Shown here in pieces: positions 7,221-15,717 of a stretch of DNA of 50,800 bases. The DNA comes from Bradyrhizobium sp. YR681 (GTDB lineage Bacteria > Pseudomonadota > Alphaproteobacteria > Rhizobiales > Xanthobacteraceae). Within the stretch, counting starts at the first letter, position 1. The number at the start of each line of letters is the position of its first letter. The DNA lies in the NCBI RefSeq assembly GCF_000282615.1, contig NZ_AKIY01000248.1, forward strand, positions 1 to 50,800. Direction: 5' to 3'. The position numbers were made by a program, and so were the translations under genes. The notes below the pieces were generated by a model, which made no database searches, had not been told where the DNA came from, and was given only the letters and a program-made list of their open reading frames with translations.

Positions 7221-8885
7221 CTACGCGCTCGCCGCCACGCCTTCCGACACCGGCCGGAAGTTCGCAAAATCCCAGCCGCGGCCGGGAGCTGCCTCCAGCA
7301 AGGCCCTGGTGTAGGCCTCCTTCGGATGCGTCAGCACTTCGGCGGCCGGGCCCTGTTCGACGACACGGCCGTGCTGCATCACCACGACCTCGTCGCAGAT
7401 TTGCGCCGCGACACGCAGATCGTGGGTGATGAACAGGATCGCGATGCCGAGTCGCTTCTGGATTTCGTCGAGCAGTTCAAGCACCTGGGCCTGCACCGAG
7501 ACGTCGAGCGCGGAGACCGCTTCGTCCGCGACCAGCACGTCCGGATCGAGCGCGAGCGCGCGGGCAATCGCAATGCGCTGGCGCTGGCCGCCCGAGAACT
7601 GGTGCGGATAGCGCGAGACCGCATCGGCGGGCAGGCCGACCAGCTCGAGCAGCTCGCGGGCGCGCTTCATCGCGTCGGCATGCGAGGTGCCGTAGTTGAC
7701 CGGGCCCTCCGCGATGCTCTCGCCGACGGTGATGCGCGGGTTGAGCGAGCGGTAGGGATCCTGGAACACGATCTGGATCTTCTGCCGGTGCGGCTGAAGC
7801 AGACGGCGCGAGATGTCGGAGATTTCGCGGCCGGCCAGGCGCACTCCGCCGGAGGTCGGATCGATCAGGCGGACGATGCAGCGCGCCACCGTCGACTTGC
7901 CCGAGCCGCTCTCGCCGACGATGCCGAGCGTGCGGCCCTTGCGCAGCGTCAGCGTGACCTTGTCGGCGGCGACAACCTCGCGGCCTTTGCCGAAGAACGC
8001 GCGCTCCTTGTAGACCTTGCTGAGGTCGTTGGCCTCCAGCACCACCGGTTCCCTGGTCTCGGGCCGTGCCGCGCGCGGCACCAGGCTCGGCACCGCGGAG
8101 AGCAGATTGCGGGTATATTCCATGGTTGGATTGCGCAGCACGTTGTCGAGCGGGCCGGTCTCGACCAGACGGCCCTGCCGCATCACCGCGACGCGGTCGG
8201 CGATCTCGGCGACGACGCCCATGTCGTGGGTGATGAACAGCACGGCCGTGCCGTGATCGCGCTGGAGGTCGCGGATCAGGGTCAGGATCTGCTTCTGCGT
8301 GGTGACATCGAGCGCCGTCGTCGGCTCGTCGGCGATCAGCAGCTTCGGCTCGAGCACCAGCGCCATCGCGATCATGATGCGCTGGCGCTGGCCGCCGGAG
8401 AGGCGGTGCGGATAGGAGGCGAAGATGCGCTCGACCTGGGGCAGGCGGACCTGCTCCATCATGTCGAGGATGCGCTTCTTGCGCGCCTTGGCATCGAGAT
8501 TGGTATGGGCGCGCAGCACCTCGTCGATCTGGCGGCCGACCGGCACGACCGGATTGAGCGCGGTCATCGGCTCCTGGAAGATCATCGCCATCCGCGTCGC
8601 GCGCAGCTGGCGCAGACGGCGGTCGGTCGCGGTGAGGATCTCCTCGCCGACCAGCTTGACGCTGCCGCCGGTCGGAACCAGCGTGCCCTTCGGCAGCAGG
8701 CCCATGGTGGTGAGCGAGGTCACCGACTTGCCCGAGCCGCTTTCGCCGACGAGGCACAGCGTCTCGCCTTCGTGCACCTGGATCGAGATGCCGTCGATGA
8801 TCTTTGGCCCGCCCGGCTTCTTGCCGACGGAGACGACGAGATTGTTGATGTCGAGGATGGGGGTGGTCGTCACTTGATCGCTCAT
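7221..8885 (-). CDS. Oligopeptide ABC transporter ATP-binding protein, two fused ATPase domains (DppD-DppF type)
   Basis: The product is 554 aa with two complete ABC ATPase domains in one chain. Domain 1 has Walker A GESGSGKS at 47-54, signature LSGGQRQR and Walker B LLIADEPTTALD. Domain 2 has a second GESGSGKS near residue 323, signature FSGGQRQR and VLVADEAVSALD. The oligopeptide-specific C-terminal segments (NPTMEYTRNLL and PKEAYTRALL) are present after each domain. It powers the DppBC permease pair encoded directly upstream. ATG at 8885 overlaps the permease stop (ATGA), so translation is coupled. An upstream extension of the frame lies inside the permease gene and was discarded. Confidence 0.93.
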   Translation of the reverse strand: MSDQVTTTPILDINNLVVSVGKKPGGPKIIDGISIQVHEGETLCLVGESGSGKSVTSLTTMGLLPKGTLVPTGGSVKLVGEEILTATDRRLRQLRATRMAMIFQEPMTALNPVVPVGRQIDEVLRAHTNLDAKARKKRILDMMEQVRLPQVERIFASYPHRLSGGQRQRIMIAMALVLEPKLLIADEPTTALDVTTQKQILTLIRDLQRDHGTAVLFITHDMGVVAEIADRVAVMRQGRLVETGPLDNVLRNPTMEYTRNLLSAVPSLVPRAARPETREPVVLEANDLSKVYKERAFFGKGREVVAADKVTLTLRKGRTLGIVGESGSGKSTVARCIVRLIDPTSGGVRLAGREISDISRRLLQPHRQKIQIVFQDPYRSLNPRITVGESIAEGPVNYGTSHADAMKRARELLELVGLPADAVSRYPHQFSGGQRQRIAIARALALDPDVLVADEAVSALDVSVQAQVLELLDEIQKRLGIAILFITHDLRVAAQICDEVVVMQHGRVVEQGPAAEVLTHPKEAYTRALLEAAPGRGWDFANFRPVSEGVAASA

Positions 8886-9772
8886 CACTTGCCTTCCCGC
8901 TGCTTCATGCGCGGATCGAGTGCGTCGCGGGCGGCGTCGCCGATCAGATTGATGCTGAGGATGGCGATCGAGAGCAGCAGGCCCGGCCAGAAGATCAGCG
9001 TCGGCTTGAGCTGAAAATACTGGCGGCCCTCGGCCATGATGTTGCCCCAGGTCGGCGTCTCCGGCGAGATGCCGGCGCCGAGGAAGGAGAGGATGGCCTC
9101 GGTGAGGATCGCGGAGGCGCAGACGTAACTGCCCTGCACGATCAGCGGCGCGATCGTGTTCGGCATCAGGTGCCGCCACATGATCTTTGGCAGGCTGGAG
9201 CCGACCGAGATCGCCGCTTCCACATAGGGCTCCTCTCGCGCAGACAGCACGACCGAGCGAACGAGACGCGCCACGCGCGGGATTTCCGGGATGGTGATGG
9301 CGACCATCACGGTCCAGATGCTGGCGCCGGACAGCGACACCACCGCGATCGCGAGCAGGATGCTCGGCATCGCCATCAGGCCGTCCATGACCCGCATCAG
9401 GACGGAATCGACCAGCTTGAAGAAGCCGGAGACGAGGCCGATCGCAAGGCCAATGACGATCGCCAGGATCGCCGAGCCGATGCCGATCAGCAGCGAGATG
9501 CGGCCGCCATAGATGACGCGCGAGAGCAGGTCGCGGCCATAGGCGTCGGTGCCGAGCAGGAACTGCGCCGAAGCGGGCTTCAGCCTTTGCGAGGGTGCCA
9601 ACTGGACTGGATCATGCGGCGCGATCAGCGGAGCGAGAATCGAGATCAGCACGATCAGCACGAGGCAGACCGTGGCCGCCGCGATGATCGGCGTCGAGGT
9701 GAGGAATCCGAAGCGCGGCCGCAGCGGCGACGTGATCGGAATGGACGACTGGGGAAGGGTATCGACCGACAT
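8885..9772 (-). CDS. Oligopeptide ABC transporter permease (DppC type)
   Basis: The product is 295 aa and is an inner-membrane protein with an N-terminal helix (about 28-50) followed by the conserved LGTDAYGRDLLSRVIYG segment of DppC/OppC proteins. It then has five more hydrophobic segments and the EAA loop EAAISVGSSLPKIMWRHL that contacts the ATPase. The last residues DALDPRMKQ are typical of the subfamily. It lies 20 nt downstream of the DppB-type gene and overlaps the ATPase gene by one base. Confidence 0.93.
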   Translation of the reverse strand: MSVDTLPQSSIPITSPLRPRFGFLTSTPIIAAATVCLVLIVLISILAPLIAPHDPVQLAPSQRLKPASAQFLLGTDAYGRDLLSRVIYGGRISLLIGIGSAILAIVIGLAIGLVSGFFKLVDSVLMRVMDGLMAMPSILLAIAVVSLSGASIWTVMVAITIPEIPRVARLVRSVVLSAREEPYVEAAISVGSSLPKIMWRHLMPNTIAPLIVQGSYVCASAILTEAILSFLGAGISPETPTWGNIMAEGRQYFQLKPTLIFWPGLLLSIAILSINLIGDAARDALDPRMKQREGK

Positions 9773-9792
9773 TGTTGTTCTTGTCCTTAGCC

Positions 9793-10734
9793 CTAGTACC
9801 GGATCCGGGGATCGAGCAGCGTGTAGGCGACGTCGATCAGCAGGTTGACGACCACGTAGATCAGCGACGTCAGCAGGATCATCGCCTGGATCACGGGGTA
9901 GTCGCGCGCCAGCACCGCATCCACCGTGAGGCGGCCGATGCCGGGGATGTTGAACACGCTCTCGGTGACGACGACGCCGGAGATCAGCAGCGCAAAGCCG
10001 GTGCCGATCACGGTGATCACGGGGACGGCGGCGTTGCGCAGCGCATGCCGCATCATCACCGCGACCTCGTTGATGCCCTTCGCGCGCGCCGTTCGCACGT
10101 AGTCCTCGCCGAGGACGTCGAGCATGGCCGCGCGCGTCATGCGCGCGATCAGCGCGATATAGATGAAGGAGAGCGCGCAGGTCGGCAGGATGATGCGCTC
10201 GAAGAACGGCCCGAAACCGTTAAAGATGCTGCGGAAGCCCTGCACCGGCACCCAGCGCAGATCGATTGCGAACACCTCGATCAGGAGATAGCCGACCACG
10301 AACACCGGCACCGAGAAGCCGAGCACGGAGAGGCCCATCACGAAGCGGTCGATCCAGGTGCCATGCTTCCACGCCGCGATCACGCCGAGCGGAACGGCGA
10401 CAACGACCGCGAGGATGATGGTGGAGAGCGCGATCGAGATCGACGGCTCGACGCGCTGGCTGATCATCTTGATGACCGGCAAATTGGAGATCAGCGACGT
10501 CCCGAGGTCGCCGTGCAGCAGCTTGTTCACCCAGGTGATGAACTGCACGATCAGCGGCTCGTTGAGGCCGAGCGAGTCGCGGATGCGCTCCAGCCGTTCC
10601 GGCGTCGCGTTGTCGCCGGCGAGAATGGCGGCGGGATCGCCCGGCGTCAGCCGCAGCAGCAGGAACACGAACAGCGCGACGACGCCCATCACGGGCACCG
10701 CGGCCAGTACGCGGCGAATGAGATAACCTAGCAT
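9793..10734 (-). CDS. Oligopeptide ABC transporter permease (DppB type)
   Basis: The product is 313 aa. It begins MLGYLIRRVLAAVPV, the standard DppB start, and then shows LRLTPGDPAAILAG and ERIRDSLGL in the first periplasmic loop, the EAA-like segment TARAKGINEVAVMMRHALRN, and the terminal YTLLDPRIRY. An in-frame start 42 nt further upstream (10776) adds residues unlike the family and was rejected. It is the first transporter gene after dadA, 182 nt downstream of the dadA stop. That gap shows no terminator, so read-through from the riboswitch-controlled dadA transcript is possible. No binding-protein gene is adjacent; the two at 14008-17325 are the obvious partners. Confidence 0.92.
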   Translation of the reverse strand: MLGYLIRRVLAAVPVMGVVALFVFLLLRLTPGDPAAILAGDNATPERLERIRDSLGLNEPLIVQFITWVNKLLHGDLGTSLISNLPVIKMISQRVEPSISIALSTIILAVVVAVPLGVIAAWKHGTWIDRFVMGLSVLGFSVPVFVVGYLLIEVFAIDLRWVPVQGFRSIFNGFGPFFERIILPTCALSFIYIALIARMTRAAMLDVLGEDYVRTARAKGINEVAVMMRHALRNAAVPVITVIGTGFALLISGVVVTESVFNIPGIGRLTVDAVLARDYPVIQAMILLTSLIYVVVNLLIDVAYTLLDPRIRY

Positions 10735-10916
10735 GCACCTATCTCCGGCTGCGGAACTTGCGGGGCTCCAGGGCACCCGTGGATTCGATCGTGTCTATCA
10801 TGCGCGCCTGTCATTCGGGCTGGGAAAGCCGGCCGGAGATGCCGACTTGTCGGGGCAAATTGTGTGCCAAGGGCAGGGCGGTCGCAAGGGGCGGCCCGGT
10901 CATCGGTATCGACTAC
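10735..10916 (-). other. dadA-dppB intergenic gap
   Basis: This is 182 nt between two same-strand genes. No hairpin followed by a T-run, no convincing promoter and no open frame with a ribosome site are visible. It may carry an internal promoter for the transporter genes, but nothing in the sequence proves it. Confidence 0.4.
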
Positions 10917-12218
10917 TCAGGATGCATGACGCAGCTCTCGCTCAACCCCAAGTGACGGTGCGGTCGGTGGTGCGTTAAGCCCGCGCCAGCCGTCGATGGT
11001 CCCGGCAATCATCTGCGCGGTCGCGGCCGACAGCGTCCAGCCGAGATGGCCGTGGCCGGTGTTGAAGAACACGCCGGGCATCCGGCCCGCGCGCACCACC
11101 GGCATCATGTTCGGCATCATCGGCCGCAGCCCGGCCCATGGGATGACGCGCGAGGTCTCGACGGCGGGGAAGTTGCTGCGGACCCAGTCGACGAGTGGCT
11201 GCACGCGGTCGGCGCGGATGTCGCGGTTGAAATCGTTGAATTCGGCGGTGCCGGCAACGCGAAAACGATCGGAGCCGAGTCGGCTGGTGACGATCTTGGC
11301 GGCCTCATCCAGCAGGCTGACGGTCGGCGTCGCGTTGCGGCTCTCGGGCGTATCGAGCTGCACGGTGATCGAATAGCCCTTCACCGGATAGACGTTGACG
11401 CGCTCGTCGAGCAGGACGGCGAAGTGACGGCTGGCGACGCCGGCGCAGACCACGACACCGTCGGCCTTCATCATGCCGCGCGCCGATGCGGCGGCATCGC
11501 TCGCGGAGAGATCAGCCCAGCCGATGACGAAGCCGCCGCCGGCCTGGGCAATCGAGTCGATGTTGACCTCATGGATGAAGGTCGCGCCGCGACGCTTGCA
11601 GGCCTCGGCGAGCCCGCGGGTAAACTTGTGGATATCGCCGGTCGCATCCGACGGCGTGTAGAAGCCGCCATAATAGCTTTTGCGCAGCGTCGGCTCGATG
11701 GCGCGGATTTCCTCCGAAGTCACTGGATGCCGATCAAGTCCGCCTTCCTGCAACAGCCCATTGACGCTCAGGCCGGATTCAAAGCCCTTCTTGTCGTGAT
11801 AGATGTGGAGAATGCCGCGGCGTTCGAGATCGAACTCGATGCCTTCGCGCGCCGCGATCTCGAACAGATATTTGCGGGCTTCGATCGCGAGCCGCGTGGT
11901 CTCGATCGTATTGGCGCGGTAGTTGCCGATATTGGCGACGAACTCGCTCATCCAGGAATATTTGTGCCAGTTCGGCCGCGGGTTCATCAGCAGCGGCGCA
12001 TCGCGCCGGAACATCCAGCGAAGGCCTTTGAGGATCGTCGCGGTGCTGTTCCACACTTCGGCATTGCTGGCGGAGAGCTGTCCGCCATTGGCGAAGGAGG
12101 TCTCCATTGCGGCATAGCGGTGCTTGTCGAGCACCGTCACCTTGTAGCCGCGTTCGAGCAGGGCATAGGCAGTCGTCACGCCGGTGATGCCGGCGCCGAT
12201 GATGGCGATGTGGGTCAT
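10917..12218 (-). CDS. dadA: D-amino-acid dehydrogenase (DadA family FAD oxidoreductase)
   Basis: The product is 433 aa, the length of E. coli DadA. The N terminus is an FAD-binding Rossmann motif IAIIGAGITGVTTAYALLE, followed by METSFANGGQLSASNAEVW, matching the ETS-AN-GQ segment of DadA. The C terminus has WAGLRPMMPNMMPVV and FNTGHGHLGWTLS, the DAO-fold FAD/substrate loop. DadA-type enzymes are membrane-associated and oxidise D-amino acids (or glycine-like amines in relatives) to 2-oxo acids, passing electrons to quinones. A tandem glycine riboswitch lies in its 5' leader, so glycine concentration should control it. This makes a glycine-oxidising or glycine-linked role plausible beyond the usual D-alanine role. 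The SD GGGAG lies about 13 nt before the ATG. Confidence 0.88.
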   Translation of the reverse strand: MTHIAIIGAGITGVTTAYALLERGYKVTVLDKHRYAAMETSFANGGQLSASNAEVWNSTATILKGLRWMFRRDAPLLMNPRPNWHKYSWMSEFVANIGNYRANTIETTRLAIEARKYLFEIAAREGIEFDLERRGILHIYHDKKGFESGLSVNGLLQEGGLDRHPVTSEEIRAIEPTLRKSYYGGFYTPSDATGDIHKFTRGLAEACKRRGATFIHEVNIDSIAQAGGGFVIGWADLSASDAAASARGMMKADGVVVCAGVASRHFAVLLDERVNVYPVKGYSITVQLDTPESRNATPTVSLLDEAAKIVTSRLGSDRFRVAGTAEFNDFNRDIRADRVQPLVDWVRSNFPAVETSRVIPWAGLRPMMPNMMPVVRAGRMPGVFFNTGHGHLGWTLSAATAQMIAGTIDGWRGLNAPPTAPSLGVERELRHAS

Positions 12219-12240
12219 GTGAGTAGCGGGGCTCCCGTGA

Positions 12241-12280
12241 GTTAGAGTCGGCTAACCGCCGGCCACAAGGCCGTTGGCGG
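12241..12280 (-). promoter_or_regulatory. Hairpins between riboswitch and dadA start (putative expression platform)
   Basis: In the transcript, CCGCC-AAC-GGCC-TTGT-GGCC-GGCGG (12256-12280) makes a strong stem, followed by GTTAG/CTAAC (12241-12256). A small CGGG-AGC-CCCG hairpin (12227-12237) contains the dadA Shine-Dalgarno GGGAG. No U-run follows any of these stems, so translational rather than transcriptional control is the likelier mode. The pairing is seen by eye; the switching itself is inference. Confidence 0.45.
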
Positions 12281-12504
12281 CGCCCCATCTGTCACGGTTA
12301 CCTGAGAGCTTGATCCGGCGCTCAACCTCGGGCGAGGTCAGCTTTCGGACTATCCCCTTCGGTGGACGTCACGACCACATTGGCCGTGCCGTCTCTCTCC
12401 AGATCGTCCTGACGATACAGTCCTTTTGCCTGAGAGTTTCCGGGGCGGTTGCTCCGTCGGCGCCGCAAGGAGGGCCAAAACCCCCATTGCGATCTCTCCC
12501 GCAT
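12281..12504 (-). ncRNA. Tandem glycine riboswitch (two aptamers)
   Basis: Read on the minus strand, aptamer I (about 12504-12418) opens with GCGGGAGAGATCGCAA and ends with the hallmark ACTCTCAGGCAAAAGGACTG. Aptamer II (about 12404-12283) opens with CTGGAGAGAGACGGCAC, contains CCACCGAAGGGGAT, and ends with GCTCTCAGGTAACCGTGACA. The repeated GGAGAG ... CTCTCAGG..A pairing and the short linker are the signature of the cooperative two-aptamer glycine switch. It sits 63 nt upstream of the dadA-like ATG. Most glycine riboswitches control the gcvTHP cleavage system or a glycine transporter, so this target is unusual. Confidence 0.93.
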
Positions 12505-12606
12505 CGTCGCGTGGACGGTCGAGCAGTACGATGCGCCTCATTTTTAGACAAGGCTAAATTTCAATCGCGCCTGCCAACGCATTGTGCAGTGCGAAATTGA
12601 ATCAAT

Positions 12607-13737
12607 TTATTCCAGTGTCGCCAGCAGTCCCGCCATCAGCCGGCCGCGCTCGACCAGGCTATCCACCTCGATGAACTCCTCCAGCGTGTGGCCGTTGCCG
12701 CCGCGCACGCCAAGGCCGTCGAGCGTGGGAATGCCCATCGCGCCCGTGAAGTTGCCGTCGGAGCCGCCGCCGGAGCTCGCATGGGGCAGCTTCGCGCCGA
12801 GCTGTTCGGCGATGCCGCGCGCCTTTTCATAGAGCGCCATCGTGCCGGCATCCGGCTCCCACACCGGCCGCGTCACCCCGCGCGTCACCTTGAAGGTCAC
12901 GTCGTTCGCCGTGCCCGACAGCGCCAGCATCCGCTCGACGCCGCGGTCGAGATCGGCCTGGCGCTTGGCCATCGACAGCGCCTCGCCGGTGGCGGTCGTG
13001 GCAACGCAATTGACCCATTGGCCGCCATGCACGACGCCGACCGAGAAGGTGCAATCTTCCGTCGTCATCGCGTCGATCGCGAGAATCTGCCGCGCCATCT
13101 CGCGGATCGCCGAGCGTCCCGCCGAGAGCGTCGCGCCGGCGTGACTCGGCCGGCCCGTCGCCTCGAGATTGAATCGCGCGATGGCGTAACGTCCGGTGGT
13201 GACGCCGTTGTCGGCGCGGCCGGGCTCGGGCACCAGCACATATTTGTTGCGCGCGGCCTCCGCCTCGATGATGTCGCGCGTCGAGGGCGTGCCGACTTCC
13301 TCGTCCGGGGTGAACAGGATGGTGATCGGCAGCGGTGTCGTGAAGGACGCGCGCGCCAGCTGCCGGATCGCTTCGAGCGAGAGGTAGTTGCCGCCCTTCA
13401 TGTCGTAGATGCCGGGGCCGTAGCACTTGTTGCCCTCGCGCCGCCATTTCAGCTTCTCGATGGTCCCCACCGGGTGGACGGTATCCATGTGGCCGGCGAT
13501 CAGGATGCCCGGCTCGCCCTGCTTCGGGTGGGGAAAGCGCGCGCGGACGACGCCGCCGAAGCCCTGGCGTCCGCCGATGCGTTCGATCGTCGCACCCATG
13601 ATCGCCATATCCCGCGCCGCGATATCGAGCATGCGGTTGACCGCGCCCGCATCCCAGGTCGGGCTTTCGCACTCCACCCAGGTGCGCAGACCCTCGAGCA
13701 TCGCCTCGGAATCGAAGGGAAGATTGGCTGGATTCAT
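12607..13737 (-). CDS. M20 family metallopeptidase (glutamate carboxypeptidase / CPG2 type)
   Basis: The product is 376 aa. M20A motifs are complete: AGHMDTVHPVG (His and Asp ligands), GPGIYDMKGGN (bridging Asp), FTPDEEVGTPSTR (catalytic Glu pair) and VPEPGRADNG; the C-terminal ligand His is in PHASSGGGSDGN or GNGHTLEEF. Enzymes of this type release C-terminal glutamate from folates or cut dipeptides and acyl-amino acids. No signal peptide is evident, so a cytoplasmic place is likely. ATG at 13737 (protein MNPANLPFD) was preferred; an open frame continues upstream to 13920 without family similarity. It precedes the riboswitch-dadA unit and diverges from the binding-protein genes. Confidence 0.88.
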   Translation of the reverse strand: MNPANLPFDSEAMLEGLRTWVECESPTWDAGAVNRMLDIAARDMAIMGATIERIGGRQGFGGVVRARFPHPKQGEPGILIAGHMDTVHPVGTIEKLKWRREGNKCYGPGIYDMKGGNYLSLEAIRQLARASFTTPLPITILFTPDEEVGTPSTRDIIEAEAARNKYVLVPEPGRADNGVTTGRYAIARFNLEATGRPSHAGATLSAGRSAIREMARQILAIDAMTTEDCTFSVGVVHGGQWVNCVATTATGEALSMAKRQADLDRGVERMLALSGTANDVTFKVTRGVTRPVWEPDAGTMALYEKARGIAEQLGAKLPHASSGGGSDGNFTGAMGIPTLDGLGVRGGNGHTLEEFIEVDSLVERGRLMAGLLATLE

Positions 13738-14007
13738 CTCAATGTCTCTCAAGCTGCGAAAGATGGAACGCGCATTGCATTGGCGCAGGGCAGGACAACC
13801 GGAGAGCCTTGTAGAGCCAAACCGATCTTTGTGGAGCCCGTGCGCGCGCCGCTTGGGCTTGCAGCGAAACCGGATTGACGCGCTCAAGACTGTCTGCAAG
13901 TCTCGAAAAGATAAAGGCATTGCATGAGCTTAGTTCGCCTAAAGAACGAACGGCATGCTCAACCAATAATCCGCCTTTGACCAGTTTCACGTCAGGAGAA
14001 ACTTTCT
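13738..14007. promoter_or_regulatory. Divergent intergenic region, peptidase gene / binding-protein genes
   Basis: This is 270 nt between divergent genes, so it must hold promoters both ways. The inverted repeat GTTCG-N9-CGAAC (about 13932-13950), in a locally AT-richer stretch before the first binding-protein gene, is a possible operator. AGGAGAAAC sits just before the ATG at 14008. I could not assign -35/-10 boxes confidently. Confidence 0.4.
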
Positions 14008-15618
14008 ATGTTCCACATGATGCGCCGGGGGCGTCGCGCGTTCGCCTCCAAACTTGCGCTGTCGGTCGTTGCGCTTTCGACGGCACTGGCCTCGCCCGTG
14101 CTCGCGGCAGGCAAGACCATCACCGCGGTGATGCATTCGGATCTGCGTATCATCGATCCGATCTTCACCACCGCCTACATCACGCGTGACCATGGCTACA
14201 TGGTCTACGACACGCTGATCTCGACGGATTCGAACTTCAAGATCCAGCCCCAGATGGCGGACTGGAAGATCTCCGACGACAAGCTCACCTACACCTTCAC
14301 GCTGCGCGACGGCCTCAAGTGGCACGACGGTGCGCCGGTGACGGCGGAAGATTGCGTTGCCTCGCTCAAGCGCTGGGCCGCGGTCGACGGCATGGGCCAG
14401 AAGCTCATGGACTTCACCGCCAGCATCGAGGCCACCGATGCCAAGACCATCACGCTCAAGCTGAAGGAGCCCTACGGCCTCGTGCTCGACTCCATCGGCA
14501 AGCCGTCTTCGCGCGTCGCCTTCATGATGCCGAAGCGCCTGGCCGAGACCCCGCCGGACAAGCAGATCCCGGAGCAGATCGGCTCCGGTCCCTTCAAGTT
14601 CGTGCAGTCGGAATTCCAGCCGGGCGTGAAGGCGGTCTACGTCAAGAACACCGACTACGTGCCGCGCAAGGAGCCGGCGAGCTGGGTGTCGGGCGGCAAG
14701 GTGGTGAAGGTCGACCGTGTCGAGTGGATCACCATGCCGGACTCGCAGACCGCGGTGAACGCGCTGCAGTCGGGCGACATCGACTTCATGGAAAATCTGC
14801 CCTACGACATGCTGCCGTTGCTGGAAGCGAACAAGGAGATCACCATCGAGGTCTCGAACAAGTTCGGATTTCAGACGCTCGGCCGGATGAACTTCCTTTA
14901 TCCGCCGTTCGACAACGTGAAAGTGCGGCGTGCCGCGTTTCTGGCGATCAACCAGAAGGACGTTCTCGACGCACTGGTCGGCAACGCCAAATATCAGAAG
15001 ATCTGTGGCGCCTTCTTCGTGTGCGATACGCCGCTGGCGACCGAGGTCGGCGCGGAGACGCTGGTGAAGGGCAACGGCATGGCGGAGGCCAAGAAGGCAC
15101 TCGCCGAGTCGGGCTATGACGGCACCCCGGTCGTGATCATGGCGCCCGGCGACGTCACGACGCTCAAGGCGCAACCGATCGTTGCGGCCCAGTTGCTGCG
15201 TGAAGCCGGCTTCAAGGTCGACCTGCAAGCGACCGATTGGCAGACGGTGGTGAGCCGGCGCGCCAGCCAGAAGCCTCCGAAGGAGGGCGGCTGGAACATG
15301 TTCTTCACCAACTGGGTCGCGGCCGACGTCGCCAATCCCATCGCCAATCTCTCGATCGGCGGTCAGGGCAAGAAGGGCGGCTGGTTCGGCTGGGCCGAAG
15401 ACGCCAAGATCGAGCAGCTCAAGGACGCCTTCGTCCGCGCGCCCTCGATCGACGAGCAGAAGAAGATCGCCGCCGATATCCAGAAGGAAGCCTATGAGCA
15501 GGTGATCTACATTCCGCTGGGGCAGTACCTTCTGCCGAGCGGCTGGCGCAAATCTCTGAGCGGCGTGCTCGACGGCCCCGCGACGCCGCTGTTCTGGAAC
15601 GTGGACAAGTCCGAGTAA
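14008..15618 (+). CDS. Peptide ABC transporter substrate-binding protein, copy 1 (SBP family 5)
   Basis: The product is 536 aa. It has a Sec-type signal (positively charged MRRGRRAF, hydrophobic stretch, ASPVLAAG, cleavage near residue 34). The mature protein begins GKTITAVMHSDLR and carries family-5 landmarks such as YTFTLRDGLKWHDG and the hinge/pocket segments NALQSGDIDFMEN and KFGFQTLGRMNF. It should deliver peptides (or another DppA-type ligand) to the DppBC permease at 8885-10734. AGGAGAAA precedes the ATG. It is nearly identical to the next gene, which is a tandem paralogue. Ligand identity is unknown. Confidence 0.93.
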   Translation: MFHMMRRGRRAFASKLALSVVALSTALASPVLAAGKTITAVMHSDLRIIDPIFTTAYITRDHGYMVYDTLISTDSNFKIQPQMADWKISDDKLTYTFTLRDGLKWHDGAPVTAEDCVASLKRWAAVDGMGQKLMDFTASIEATDAKTITLKLKEPYGLVLDSIGKPSSRVAFMMPKRLAETPPDKQIPEQIGSGPFKFVQSEFQPGVKAVYVKNTDYVPRKEPASWVSGGKVVKVDRVEWITMPDSQTAVNALQSGDIDFMENLPYDMLPLLEANKEITIEVSNKFGFQTLGRMNFLYPPFDNVKVRRAAFLAINQKDVLDALVGNAKYQKICGAFFVCDTPLATEVGAETLVKGNGMAEAKKALAESGYDGTPVVIMAPGDVTTLKAQPIVAAQLLREAGFKVDLQATDWQTVVSRRASQKPPKEGGWNMFFTNWVAADVANPIANLSIGGQGKKGGWFGWAEDAKIEQLKDAFVRAPSIDEQKKIAADIQKEAYEQVIYIPLGQYLLPSGWRKSLSGVLDGPATPLFWNVDKSE

Positions 15619-15658
15619 GGCGAAGGTGCGCAAGCGCGCCTTCTATCCCGACCAATAT

Positions 15659-15686
15659 GCGGCGCCGCTGTCATCAGCGGCGCCGC
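15659..15686 (+). terminator. GC-rich hairpin between the two binding-protein genes
   Basis: GCGGCGCCGCTG-TCAT-CAGCGGCGCCGC is a perfect 12-bp stem, but no T-run follows. It may act as a weak terminator or an mRNA-stabilising stem. The same hairpin recurs after the second copy (17376-17402), where it does have a T-rich tail. Confidence 0.6.
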
Positions 15687-15717
15687 TCGCCAACCGCTCG
15701 CTCGCCAGGAGAACTTA

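Noticed and set aside
9170..10731. Plus-strand frames opposite the DppC and DppB genes
   Set aside because: Same antisense effect of membrane-protein codons (Asp/His/Arg-rich); no ribosome site.
13932..13950. GTTCG-N9-CGAAC as a definite regulator binding site
   Set aside because: Short arms could arise by chance, and no regulator gene is adjacent; kept only as a possibility in the intergenic note.
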